Below the pieces are notes generated by a model. The model saw only the letters and a list, made by a program, of their open reading frames with translations. It did no database searches and was not told the DNA's origin. From Letharia columbiana (lineage: Eukaryota; Ascomycota; Lecanoromycetes; Lecanorales; Parmeliaceae): a DNA stretch of 64,000 bases. Below are positions 20,735-30,974 of the stretch, in pieces; the stretch's first letter is position 1, and every line of letters starts with the position of its first letter. Made by a program: the position numbers and the translations under genes. The DNA lies in contig NW_023501039.1 of assembly GCF_014066305.1 (NCBI RefSeq), positions 1,488,001-1,552,000 on the forward strand, in the 5' to 3' direction.

Positions 20735-22954
20735 ATGACCTCTTATACAACAGAGGAGGGCTGGTGAGTCTACTTTTTGCATCATCTGAATACTTTTGTT
20801 TGCTATAAGTTGGCTTACAGACTCTTTTTGCGGGGCTCAAACCCCGGCTCAAAAAGTTGATGCTGACTCCGGAAACACGAAGGCATACACTTCCCGACGG
20901 GCACAAATTGTACACGAAGACCTGGATAGTCAGTAACTATCCACCTAAATTCTGCAACCCCCTACTTTATCCTTCAATTGACTGTCCGCCATACTTAGCC
21001 CACAACAACTCCTCACGCTCTGCTGCTCTTCGTCCATGGCTTTTCCGACCATATAAATAGTTACTACACTCTTTTTCCCACCCTCGCTTGTCGCGGCATT
21101 CAGTAAGTCTTCTCCAACTCATTTCTTTCCATCCAGAGGGCATTTTGAGTTACCAGGCACCCTGCCAGACCCGGTGCTTGTTATGCACTTCGCAAGCTGG
21201 AAACTTCAGCGTGAAAAGGGAGATTAGCGATCAAGACAGCGCGAATGTGAGATAGTCTACCATTCGCATGGTCTAATCATTAGACCTTCACTGACTTAAT
21301 GACTCTCTGAAGCCCCAGATCTCCTCCTATAGGGGGGGCTTAACGTCTGCTAGACCCATTAAGCGAAGGAAAACAATTTTTTACTCCCCTATGTTGTACA
21401 CCGCTCCGAAAGATGTAATTTCGTTTCGTGGATACACATTCCCAGTCAAGGAAGGCAACGCTAATATGGAGTATGACTGTAGATCCCATGCCTTCGATCA
21501 ACGCGGCTGGGGACGCTCTGTGCAGACACCCTCACAACGGGGTCTCACTGGGCCTACAGCGACGGTACTCAATGACATAAGTTCCATTATTGATTCACTG
21601 CTTGCAACAGCTGCATCAATGTCCGTCCCTGTTTTCTTGATGGGCCACTCAATGGGGGGTGCGGAAGTGCTACAATGGGCAGCTCGTGGTCCCTCGGATA
21701 TACGATCTCAGATAAGAGGCTATGTTGCTGAAAGCCCATACCTGACCCTCCACACGTCAGCACAGCCTCGTCGTATGATTGCAATAGCCGGTAGGTTAGC
21801 GGCGAAAGTCCTACCAAAAAGACAGATGTACGTATTTGCGCCGTCCATAATCCCTCTTTTGGACCAAATCTTGAGTCTTGATAGATGTCTTGGGAGTTTC
21901 GACTCTTTGGACATGTTCCAAGGCTCAAAAGATCCTCTCAAATAGGGAAACCTGACTCTGAAATTATCATCTAGGGTGCAGAAGCTGCAGCCCAGGTGGC
22001 TTTGCAGGGACCCGGCAGTATGCAAGAAGGTAAGCATGTTTCTTTCTCCTTCGGGGATGTCTTTGGGGCGTAGGGACCCGGCACGACACGAAATATCCTT
22101 TGCTGTAGGATATGACGGGAGAAAGCCATCAGAATTTCTGAGGTCCATCAGGCCTCAAAAACACTTCCCCGGCTTGCTCATTTGAACGGTTCTGCAGCCT
22201 TGAAGGCTCAATGCTCGTGAATCATTGCAATCTAAAGGGTAAATCTTATTAAGAAACATCAGACTTGCTGGCTCAAAGCTTCCATCTGGCTTCTTTGTCT
22301 AGATAAGTAGGCAGTCATCACTCAAATCCTGAGGGTCGGCTCCTCGTGGATCCGATCTCGGGTCTACATATTGTCTCTCGTTCAATATTTCAAGTCATAC
22401 GTCATGCCTTGGTTTTCTATCTCAAAGATGCTCTACTGACTTAGGAAACTATCAGTGGGAGGATGACGAGCTTTGTCATGATACGGGAACATTGGAAGGG
22501 CTGGTCGGGATGATGGACAGGGGAGCAGAGTTGAATTGCGACAGGATAGTTGTAGAGGATGAGAAAAGTTTTTGGATAGGACATGGGAGTGGAGACCGGG
22601 TCACGAGTTTCGAGAGCAGTAAGCAGTGGTTTGGACGATTGAAGGCAAAAGATAAGGAGTTCAAGGAGTAAGCAATCTTTCGATGTCATCTTCCCTGATT
22701 CAATGAAGAAGGGATTTGCGAGGGCCTCTATCTAGAGTGTTACACTCTAAAAATCCGCGTTCAAATACGAGATCTGTCCCGTTTTGGACATGCTGACTCG
22801 GAAGCTTTCCAGATATCCGGGATGGTTCCACAAGCTACACGCTGAGCCGGGGGAGGACAAGATCACTTTCGCAAACGACGTTGCAGGTTGGATCCTCGCT
22901 AGAGCAAACATTCAGAGGACGCAAGCCTTGTCAGAGCCACAAAGCAAATTGTGA
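20735..22954 (+). CDS. YJU3: Monoglyceride lipase (serine hydrolase)
   Basis: Alpha/beta hydrolase that releases fatty acid from monoacylglycerol, at lipid droplets or membranes in yeast. It was found by splicing: exons 20735-20763, 20883-20928, 20999-21102, 21483-21827, 21975-22029, 22456-22667 and 22813-22954 give 310 aa in one frame. Motifs in order: GWHTLPDGHKLYTKTW, oxyanion-hole FVHGFSDH, HAFDQRGWGRSV, nucleophile GHSMGG (Ser 116), RQMVQKLQPRWLCRDP, CHDTGTLEG, acid region IGHGSGDRVTSFESS and catalytic histidine in WFHKLHAEP. Introns are 119, 70, 380, 147, 426 and 145 nt, far longer than those in nearby genes; three carry the introner-like 3' block. All catalytic residues are intact, so I read it as a working gene. 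The acceptor at 22455 was chosen over the one at 22444 because only it keeps frame and gives CKKWEDDELC. Confidence 0.85.
20764..20882 (+). repeat. Intron with introner-like 3' block (lipase intron 1)
   Basis: A 119-nt intron with GCTGACTCCGGAAAC near its end and a small GC foldback (CGGGGCTCAAACCCCG). It is related to the introner-like family by the 3' block. Confidence 0.55.
21828..21974 (+). repeat. Intron of the introner-like family, diverged (lipase intron 4)
   Basis: A 147-nt intron. The internal GAGTCTTGATAGATGTCTT and terminal CCTGACTCTGAAATT correspond to the blocks in copies A to C. Confidence 0.55.
22668..22812 (+). repeat. Intron with introner-like 3' block (lipase intron 6)
   Basis: A 145-nt intron ending in GCTGACTCGGAAGCTTTCCAG (21 bases shown as GCTGACTCGGAAGC plus TTTCCAG). 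Only the 3' block is recognisable. Confidence 0.45.
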
Positions 22955-23445
22955 CAATTCTCCGACTAGCAAATTTTTGGGCTCTGAGACTATTCCGGAT
23001 GGTCTTCACGATGCATGGCTCGGTTAATGAGGTAGGAAGCACCGACCATACACTCTTACAGCACAGCAGCTCCTGTAGAAGAAACATGCAGCGCTCGAAC
23101 TGCGGCGAGAGCCTGCCAGTCCTGATGTATTTATTCGTACCGACAAAATAACAATAGTGAAATGGCCGAATTTGACTTCCAAGAAGACATTCAGAAAAGA
23201 TGTTGAGATATTATTTCCACAAGATTCAACATAGACAGCCCCTGAGATGTAGCTTTGCAGAACCAAAGCTCCCTTCGAGGAGGCCGCCTAAGTCCAGACA
23301 TTAGATAAGCCTTTTATCCTGAGGTAAAGACCCCCTTTTGTCAGATATCGGCACGAAAGTGACCGAGCTTCGACGCTTAACAGCGGCGCAGAGGTCTGTG
23401 TGAACGATGATCAACTCTCGTGGGCTCAAGACTCACCAGTGCCCA
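22955..23445. other. Intergenic, no gene recognised
   Basis: This is the 3' spacer between the convergent lipase and TRM61-like genes. It holds only short frames without recognisable features. Confidence 0.55.
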
Positions 23446-25139
23446 TCAATACTTCATCTTTTTCCAGACGCCGAGGAAACCTCCACCCGCCACTCGATAA
23501 CCGACTTTCGGTCTACAGACGATCTCCATTTCACTGACTTGATCGTGAATTGGTTGATTGTCTCCTTCAGCGGTACTTGCTCCAGCGGAGTCGGCCACTG
23601 CGCCGTCGTTTAAATCCTTGTCCGCGTCCCCTGAAGCATCGTCTTCGCGTATGGTATCTTTTGCCTTCCTCGTCAGTGCCCTTGGAGTGACAGTACGTAC
23701 ATCCTGCGCACATTTCGGAGTCAGCGTTGCTTTTCAAAGGCAAACCTCAGACTCGCAAGACACGTCTCGGGACCAGAAAGAGCCTTCTGCTCCAGAAATA
23801 TGTATTGCAACTCAGACCTCGGCATGAAAAAGGAAGGGATTATTTCGAAATGTACGAACCCAGTCCTTGCCTCCCGAGACGTTTAGTCCAAGCTCGAGAA
23901 CACTGTCAAGGACCAAAGGGAGATTGAGTTGCTTGACTATTTTAACAATAGAAATGATCTGCGTGATACTGGGATTGAAGGCAACCAGATTACCGTTGGT
24001 ATGCAATACAGACGCCGCTTTTTCGACATGATGAAATGAAGAAGGCATGTCCAGCACGATATGTGACAAGAATGCTTTTGCGTCAGGCCCAAGTCCACGA
24101 TTGGAGACCTGCTCGTCTATCCACCCGGAGATATCACCAGCATGAAAGACAATATCGTTGAAGTAGAGTCCCTGGCGAAACCCTTTTACAATCTGCTCTG
24201 CATGTTTTGAATGTTTCAAAGATACGTCTAGAGTATGGATGACCGCTTGCCGGTCATCACTACTATGTTCATAGGAGGGTTTTGATCGTGAATTCAGATC
24301 GTCTTCCCGTCCGGAAGACCTCGGAGAACCTGGAGCACCAATTTTGAAAAGGGGTGCTGACTGACAATCTTCTACCGCTTTACTACTTGGGTTGTTGGTG
24401 TTGGGTCGTAGAGCATTTGCTGCGTGAACAGCTTTAGCGAGGTACAATGTTAATCCTCCATGCCCAGTGCCTGCTTCGAGAATCTCTAAGGAAGGGGGAC
24501 CGTGAGTTGAGGGTGAAGGACTGGCGTGGATATCTAGCAACGAGACTATGAGATTGGCGTCCACTGGGTAGATCTACTGGTGGAAGAAGTAAGCCGCGTA
24601 TACATGGCAGAGAATTAAGTAGTCCCACAGGAGTCACAATGCGAGGAGTCATGGTGACATATTCAGCCAAGGTGGGAAGGTAGACTCTGAGGTCGGCTCC
24701 TCTACTACTCCTCACTAAGTCTCTTGTGTTTCTGCCAATGATTTCGCTATGCAAGATGTCGCCACTGAGTCATGTCGGAGTCAGCGTATCTCTCTTAGCA
24801 TCGGACCCCAATTGCCAGACGAGTTTTGGAACTGTTCCATTTCTAGAACAGGACTTGTCGCTCCAAATGCAGTACGAAGCCGGAAGAGATGGCTCCAAAG
24901 AGATGACTTACTGCTGAAGATTCGTCTTTCCATCTTGACGAAGTACGTTAGTCATGAACGGATCTCTCCCTTTCAGCTGCAGAACAACGCGATCACCGGC
25001 TGTCCCCAGCATGAGTTCATGGTTTGAAAGGAGTAATATGGGTTCACCTACCCTGTATTTTATTGTCGCCGCCTGAGACAAATCTTCGACAAAAGAAAGA
25101 CGACCTGAAATTGATCGGGCGCGTTGAAAGTGTTAACAT
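23446..25139 (-). CDS. TRM61-like tRNA (adenine-N1) methyltransferase, probably mitochondrial
   Basis: SAM-dependent enzyme of the TRM61 family, which makes 1-methyladenosine at tRNA position 58. Exons 25139-25052, 24999-24912, 24764-24629, 24573-23860 and 23703-23446 give 427 aa. The first exon encodes MLTLSTRPINFRSSFFCRRF, a basic, acid-free leader typical of mitochondrial import. Then come AGDRVVLQLKG, HSEIIGRNTRDLV, YLPTLAEYVTMTPRIVTP, YPVDANLIVSLLDIH, SAM motif I (LEAGTGHGG, about residue 136), VLDMPSS, the DVRTVTPRA strand and the conserved end VCRPKVGYRVAGGGFLGVWKKM. An open frame runs into intron 4 and stops at 23812, but only splicing from 23859 to 23704 restores the family C-terminus. 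Introns 2 (147 nt) and 4 (156 nt) belong to the introner-like family. A nuclear TRM6/TRM61 role cannot be excluded. Confidence 0.85.
23704..23859 (-). mobile_element. Introner-like element, copy C (TRM61-like intron 4)
   Basis: A 156-nt intron on the minus strand from GTTCGT to GCGCAG, in phase 0 between Trp and Asp codons. It has 5' ACATTTCGAAAT and 3' GCTGACTCCGAAATGTG as inverted ends, and the interior GAGTTGCAATACATATTTC and GTCCCGAGACGTGTCTTGC align with copy B. Confidence 0.85.
24765..24911 (-). repeat. Introner-like intron, diverged (TRM61-like intron 2)
   Basis: A 147-nt intron. The 3' block GCTGACTCCGACATG and the preceding GATGCTAAGAGAGATAC match the Rdx intron at 40003-40139; GCGACAAGTCCTGTTCTAG resembles the internal block of copy A. 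Confidence 0.65.
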
Positions 25140-25488
25140 AATACAACGAACTATTCCCAATCCTCTTCAAGGCACATAGCAAAGCTGTAATTCCAGGACA
25201 TGCAAATGCAATGATCGAACAGGTCACGTGCTGCGCGCATTAGGGTTTTAGTCCAATCAGATGATCGACATTTAGCCGGTCACGCCAAGGGTAAGCCCTA
25301 ACCTCCTAGGTAAGTTAGATACCTGTGCTTGAGAGTGACTCCAGCTACCTAACCTCAGGTGTATCAACACCCTTATTTTGAAACGTCCACTTCGCATCTA
25401 AAATCAACCAATTCCCGTACATCTGTCTGACTGCGCCTTCAAATTACTGGCTCGGGGTTCCGGCTCGGACATTTGAGTTGAGTGGGTC
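25140..25488. promoter_or_regulatory. Divergent promoter of TRM61-like gene and CSN1
   Basis: About 350 bases lie between the start codons. A CACGTG box lies at about 25224 (GGTCACGTGCTG), a possible bHLH site. AGGTAAGTTAGGTAC-like AT-rich sequence at 25305-25325 resembles the common intergenic TACCT/AGGTA composition of this genome. Confidence 0.4.
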
Positions 25489-27117
25489 ATGGCTGTTCAA
25501 GCTGAGCCGCAGTACTTCACCAAAGCTCGTCGAGCTGGTCGAGTTGTTGTAGAAGGTCAGTATCTGTGACCGGCGCTTTCGCTCATTACATACTCTAGCT
25601 GACCTTCTCATAGAGCCACCAAAGCTGGATCTCGAGGCCTACATTGCGAATTACAGAGGTAGAAGGCTTCATGTTTCTTATACGCTCCGTGAGACCCAGA
25701 TTCTAATTGCTTCAACAGGCCGAACGCGCTTCGAACGACTGCTACTCATCGGAACTTCTTCCTCGTATCTCTTCTTGGAAGCACTGAAAGCAGCTATTGC
25801 TGAAGCCAAGCAAGGAACCGATGTTCAGCGCTACGAGAATGCTGTGTCATGTCTTCGCGAGATTGCCCCTAATGATACCGATGCCACGCCGGACTTGGAC
25901 TGGATTGACAGAATGAAGAAGCAAGTAAAAGGCGCAACTGACAAAATGGAGTTGGAGTTGAAGGGCTACAAAAACAACCTGATCAAGGAGAGCATCAGGG
26001 TACGCTATGTCTCCTCACGAACACACACAAGCTAATGAGCTAACAACTCCTTTCAAAGATGGGGTACGATGACCTCGGCCACCACTACCACCGCATTGGT
26101 GAACTCTCAAAGTCCAATAAAGCCTATTCTCAAATGCGTGACTTTTGTACCACGAATTCTCACATCGTGATCATGAACATGCACCTCATCAACGTCTGCA
26201 TTGACCAGCACAGCTGGTTCGCCGCTCAAAATCACGTCCAACGTATACGGGGTCAATCAGGCAATCAGAAGTATCCTGAAGCTGAGAAGAACTCCGCCAA
26301 GCTGTCCGCTGCCTCGGGCCTCACATACATGGCCCAAGCAAAATACAAGGAAGCCGCCGAGGAGTTCTTAAGCACAAATCCTAGAATGTCACAAACCAAG
26401 CTCGACGATCCAGCGGACGAAGAGTCCTACAATGAGGTTTTGACCCCTAATGATATCGCGGTCTACGGTGGCCTCTGCGCACTCGCCTCGATGACCCGCG
26501 AGGAGCTTCAAAAGCAAGTCCTCGACAATTCTGGCTTCCGCAATTACCTTGAACTCGAACCTCACATCCGTCGCGCCATATCCTACTTCGTCTCCTCCAA
26601 ATACTCAGCATGTCTGTCTATTCTTGACTCATACAAAGCTGACTACCTCCTTGACATCTATCTTCAACGCCACATCCCCCAGCTCTATTACGAAGTCCGC
26701 AGTAAAGCTATACAGCAATACTTTATCCCTTTCTCTTGCGTCACGTTTTCAGCTCTTGCAATAGCATTCAATACAGATGAGCCAAACATCGAACTCGAAC
26801 TCTCCCAAATGATCAAGCGCGGCAACCTTGACGCTCGCCTTGATCTCGTTGATCGCGTGCTGCTGGGGAGAAAAGTGGATAACAGAAGCGAAGTGCATGC
26901 CAAGGCGTTGGCTACTGCAGAGGAATACGAGCGTACGGCCCATCTGCGCTTACTGAGGATGGGCCTACTAAATGCTGGACTTGAGATAAAAGCAACGAAG
27001 GGGTTAGGTAACGTGGGCAGTGGTAGCAGTCAAGACGGGGGAAGCTGGAATGGTGGCGCGGGAGATTTGATGAGTGGTGAGGGGCAAGACTTGAGGAGTG
27101 GGTCGGTCTTTAATTAA
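25489..27117 (+). CDS. CSN1: COP9 signalosome subunit 1
   Basis: PCI-domain subunit of the signalosome, which removes NEDD8 from cullins; in Aspergillus the complex (csnA onward) controls development and light response. Exons 25489-25555, 25614-25658, 25719-25999 and 26059-27117 give 483 aa; introns are 58, 60 and 59 nt. Visible: LDLEAYIANYRGRTRFERLLLIG at the start, the helical repeat region with MGYDDLGHHYHRIGEL and MNMHLINVCIDQ, then the PCI part (about 280-430) with NDIAVYGGLCALASM, FRNYLELEPHIRRAI and YFIPFSCVTFSALA. It is close to proteasome Rpn7, but the LDLEAY...YRGRTR start fits CSN1. The C-terminus is Gly/Ser-rich. The second exon is only 45 nt. Confidence 0.92.
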
Positions 27118-27496
27118 CCAGGGTTCGACTAATGACAGAGATGTATGCATGACACATAGCGACGGCGTTGAGCATGAAGCTCACGAAAAAGGCATCCGGG
27201 GTGGTAAATCAGTAAAAACAGATATATGGCTGCATAGAGCGATTTGCCATCATCTGAGTTACACGAGTGACATTTCAGATTTAAGGTCCATTTCCAGTAG
27301 CAGAGGGTCTCATACTCCTCCATTGCACTCACACGCCCACATTGCATTGCAATACTCAAAGCAATGATCTTTGTCATGCCGTGTATTCGGTCACTCCAGC
27401 GCTATCTAAACTATCATAGCTAAGCTATTGAGATCTACTACACTTTCATACAAGCACGCAAGAGAGGGGGCCTCTAACGCTCCGCAAGTACTTTAC
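27118..27496. other. Intergenic, no gene recognised
   Basis: This is the spacer between the convergent CSN1 and G6PDH genes. The short frames in it show no recognisable features. Confidence 0.55.
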
Positions 27497-29312
27497 TCAC
27501 AGCTTGTTGGCTTCATTTTGAGCTCCACCCCACTGATAGCCGGCTGGATCGGAAAATTTGTATCCGTAAGAAGATGTGAAATCGTCCAGAACGGCTGGAC
27601 CGCGTGAGCCTGGAATTATGTTAGCCTGGTGGATCCGAAGTGCTGCATCTTCACGTACCATAGGGATACTCCATAGGAGTGATTTCTGTGTTCCCGTCCA
27701 GATAGTGCAACAAAGGCGAAAAAACTCTCCAGCTAGCATCTAGCTCGTCGTCACGGACAAAGTTGGAGTGATCGCCTTTGAGCGCATCAAGAATCAAAGA
27801 CTCGTAAGCCTCGGGGATCTTAAGGTCAGAGAAACGGCGGCGGTAGGTTAGGTCAAGCTCCGTTGCAACGGTTTGCATGCTCAGACCAGGCAACTTGGAG
27901 TTCATCTTGATGTACACCGATTCGTTTGGCTGCACTCGAATGACAAGCTCGTTTCGTGGGATATCTTTGAAGATACCCGAAGTGACGTCTTTGAATTGGA
28001 TACGGATCTCTGTCTTTTGCTCGTTGAGAGCTACGATTGATCAGCTTCAATAGGACAACGGCATATGTAATGTCTCACTCACCCTTGCCGGCCTTGAGTA
28101 TGAAGGGGACACCATCCCATCTCTCATTTTTAATGTACGCAACCATGGCACAGAATGTAGGGCATCGCGATTCCTTGGGCACCGTGTCGTCTTCCTTGTA
28201 CGAGGGCTTGTTACCGTCCAAAGACTTGCCATATTGGCCAATTATCACGTTCTTTGGCTCTATGTTCGGGATGCCTCGGAGGACTCGGACTTTTTCGTCA
28301 CGAATGTCTTCTGACGAGAATGAAATTGGCCTCTCCATAGCAAGCAAAGTGAGCACCTGCAGCAAATGGTTCTGCATAACATCCCGAATGATGCCGAATT
28401 CGTCAAAGTAGCCTCCTCTGCCTTCGGTACCGAACGGCTCTTTGAAAGATATCTGAACATTGTCAATGTGATTGCGATTCCAGGTAGCCCCAAAGAATTC
28501 ATTTCCGAATCGGAGAATCAGAATGTTCTTCACCATCTCTTTCCCCAAGTAATGATCGATACGGAAGATCTCCTCCTCTTTCCAGTCTGGCTCAAGGGCC
28601 TTCTGAAGCTCTCGTGAGCTACCCAGATCCTTGCCGAACGGCTTCTCCACGACGATTCGTGATATTCCTCTTTTGGGGTAGCAATTCCGCTTGAGGTGTT
28701 GTGAGACTGTGATGAAGACGCTAGGCGGGAGCGCCATATAGAACACGCGGTTTTGCTCCTCTCGACCCTTCTCGATCCCCTCCAGATGTTCGTTCAGTAC
28801 TTTGAACGGTTCGTCCTGGTCATATTGACCAGAGACATATGTACATATCTTGCAGAATTCTTCGAGTTGCTCCTCCATCTCCTTGGTTGGCACCTTGATG
28901 TGTGATTTGACCCTCTTGAGGTATTCCTCATGGTCCATCTTTGTCCGTGCATAGCCGACGATTCTGATATCTTTAGGCAGGAAGCGATTACGGTACTAGA
29001 GTACGTCAGCTGGAGTCCCAAGGATTTAGGAGCCAGAGGTGACCAACCAAGCCGAACAAAGCTGGGAACTGTGTTTATTGAATCAGCACTTGTTGTAGTT
29101 TGGACGGGAATAGCATGCTCACAGTCTTCTTCTTTGCAAGATCGCCCGACGCACCCAGAACTACTATGATGGTGTTATCCTTAAGCTCGATGGTCCTATG
29201 TTCGAAATAAAAGGTTAGCCAATGTGAGGGAAAAGTGACGTCTGTTCACAGAAAGAGATAATATTTACCCAGCGTCTTCAGGCTCATCCGGATGGATCAT
29301 TGTGTCGGCCAT
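27497..29312 (-). CDS. ZWF1: Glucose-6-phosphate 1-dehydrogenase
   Basis: First, NADPH-producing step of the oxidative pentose phosphate pathway, in the cytosol (gsdA in Aspergillus). Exons 29312-29269, 29195-29123, 29068-29048, 28995-28083, 28030-27659 and 27609-27497 give 511 aa. Introns are 73, 54, 52, 52 and 49 nt. Exon 3 is a 21-nt microexon coding FPALFGL, which completes the nucleotide-binding motif GASGDLAKKKTFPALFGLYR. Also seen: VVEKPFGKDL, the active-site RIDHYLGKE (about 190-199, with the catalytic His), ATWNRNHIDNVQI, the structural NADP region and the conserved end. All splice joins restore the family sequence. Regulation is not visible; it shares an 876-bp upstream region with the eL33 gene. 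Confidence 0.97.
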
Positions 29313-30188
29313 ATTGACAATTCGCACAGTGGATTTGAACAGCTAAAGGGAAAGAGAATCGTTGTGGGGGGATGATAATGGTAAATAGCGTGGTTTGACA
29401 AAAGAGTCGAGCTTGGTGCTACAAGGCAAGATATACTTCCTCAAGTCTTAGTAATCCGCCACCACGCGATTAAGTAAGGGAATCACTACTGTATTGCAGC
29501 CGCTGCTGCCGTTACAACAACGGCTGCTCTTTGCTTTTTACTGTCTCAATAATTAGCCGCACAAGGTCGCTCCATTCTCTACAGCAATTGATAAAGGATT
29601 CTATTGACAGTGGTGGAGACTGCTGTTAGCCGCTAGGCGGAACATTGCGGATGTTGTGCAGAAACCCAGAACAACGGAGTCACGCCTGCCTTCCTTCATC
29701 TCTTCCTACTGGATGTAGAAGTCCTTCATTGTACTGTAGACTCTACAAAGGGTAAGACCGGCAGGCTTGTCTAGTAATCTGATCTGGTGCTCGCTGGTTC
29801 TCGCTGGTTTGGCGAGTACTCTTCCTACCAGGCTCAGATTCCGATGTTGAAAAGGGGTCCAGGCCATTTGGGAACATGAAGAACATCTTGCTAGGGCATG
29901 TACAACACTTTCATCTTCAGGAAAATGTCCCTCTAAATTTGCCTTAGTTGATTTGTCTTACTTACATATCCAGCGAGATGCCTGATACCTTAGGTCTTGA
30001 GGAAACATGCTAATCGGATCTAACGGATCTAACCATTTATGATTTAGTGGCTGTCGCTTAATCTCAAAGCTGCAAGGCCCACACTTGAACAAACGACTTC
30101 AGCGATCCACAACCAATTCAACCACTACTATCAACACTCGACCATCGCATTCCTTGTGCATAGACGACGCTGAGAATAGGGGGCCAAC
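29313..30188. promoter_or_regulatory. Divergent upstream region of G6PDH and eL33
   Basis: 876 bases without a recognisable gene. It contains GCTGCTGCCG/CGGCTGCT-type short motifs near 29500-29530 and tandem GGTTCTCGCTGG units near 29790-29810, but no site I can name. Confidence 0.4.
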
Positions 30189-30974
30189 ATGGGTTCAGAA
30201 GCGGGACATCGCTGTAAGTATACCGCGCCCCGCCCAACTGCTGCCCTTGCCAGTCACGAGCACCGTCCAGTACTCGTGCTGCTAGCCTCTGAATTTACAA
30301 ATAATGCTGACATTTGCATCCAGTGTACGTAAAGTGAGTTGCCAAACAGTACATCCATCGCGACGTCTTGTCAGCACGATTAAGCTGAAAGATGCGAATG
30401 CCACAAGATTGGTCCTGAAGTGAAGAGGCTGACCTTAAATACGATGATGACAGGGGACGGCATCTGAGTTATCAACGAGGGAAGGTGAGCGAGGGGCAAC
30501 ACATCGAATATTGTGCAAGACTGTGCTGATAGCTTTCAGCGAAATACAAACCCAGGGACTAGGTGGGAACCATGGCAGAGCACGACTTGTTTGGGCCCAT
30601 TGCTAATGTGCCGATAGCTTGGTCAAGATCGAGGGCGTTGATGACCCAAAAGCTGCTACGTGTGCTTCCACTTCTTCCCGCATTAAGGTGATGTATGGCT
30701 GACCGTCAACGCTTCTACAGGTTCTACCTGGGCAAGAAAGTAGCCTTCGTCTACCGCGCACATCGGGAAATTAGGGGTACAAAGATCAGAGTCATTTGGG
30801 GCAAAGTTACACGTTCACATGGTATGCTCAACCGATGGGTTTTCTATATTGTCCACTTGCTGAATGAGGTCGCTAGGCAACTCTGGCGTCGTGAGGGTAA
30901 ACTTCAGAAGCAATCTCCCACCCAAATCTTTCGGCGCCTCGGTCAGAGTGATGCTGTATCCGTCATCGATTTAG
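30189..30974 (+). CDS. RPL33: 60S ribosomal protein eL33 (L35a family)
   Basis: Structural protein of the large cytosolic ribosomal subunit. It is invisible as an open frame and was assembled from seven exons: 30189-30213, 30324-30333, 30454-30484, 30540-30562, 30618-30659, 30721-30821 and 30877-30974. They give 109 aa, the normal length. The reading is [83 protein letters not shown] and the final [19 protein letters not shown], following the family from end to end. The second exon is only 10 nt (codes the end of Leu, then Tyr-Val and part of Lys). Introns are 110, 120, 55, 55, 61 and 55 nt. High intron number is common in fungal ribosomal protein genes. No second copy is in the window. Confidence 0.94.

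Noticed and set aside
23812..23859. TRM61-like frame ending at a stop at 23812
   Set aside because: These bases are the first part of an introner-like intron; splicing to 23703 restores the family C-terminus.
30085..30285. 66-codon plus frame over the start of eL33
   Set aside because: It covers the first eL33 exon in the wrong frame and runs into intron 1.
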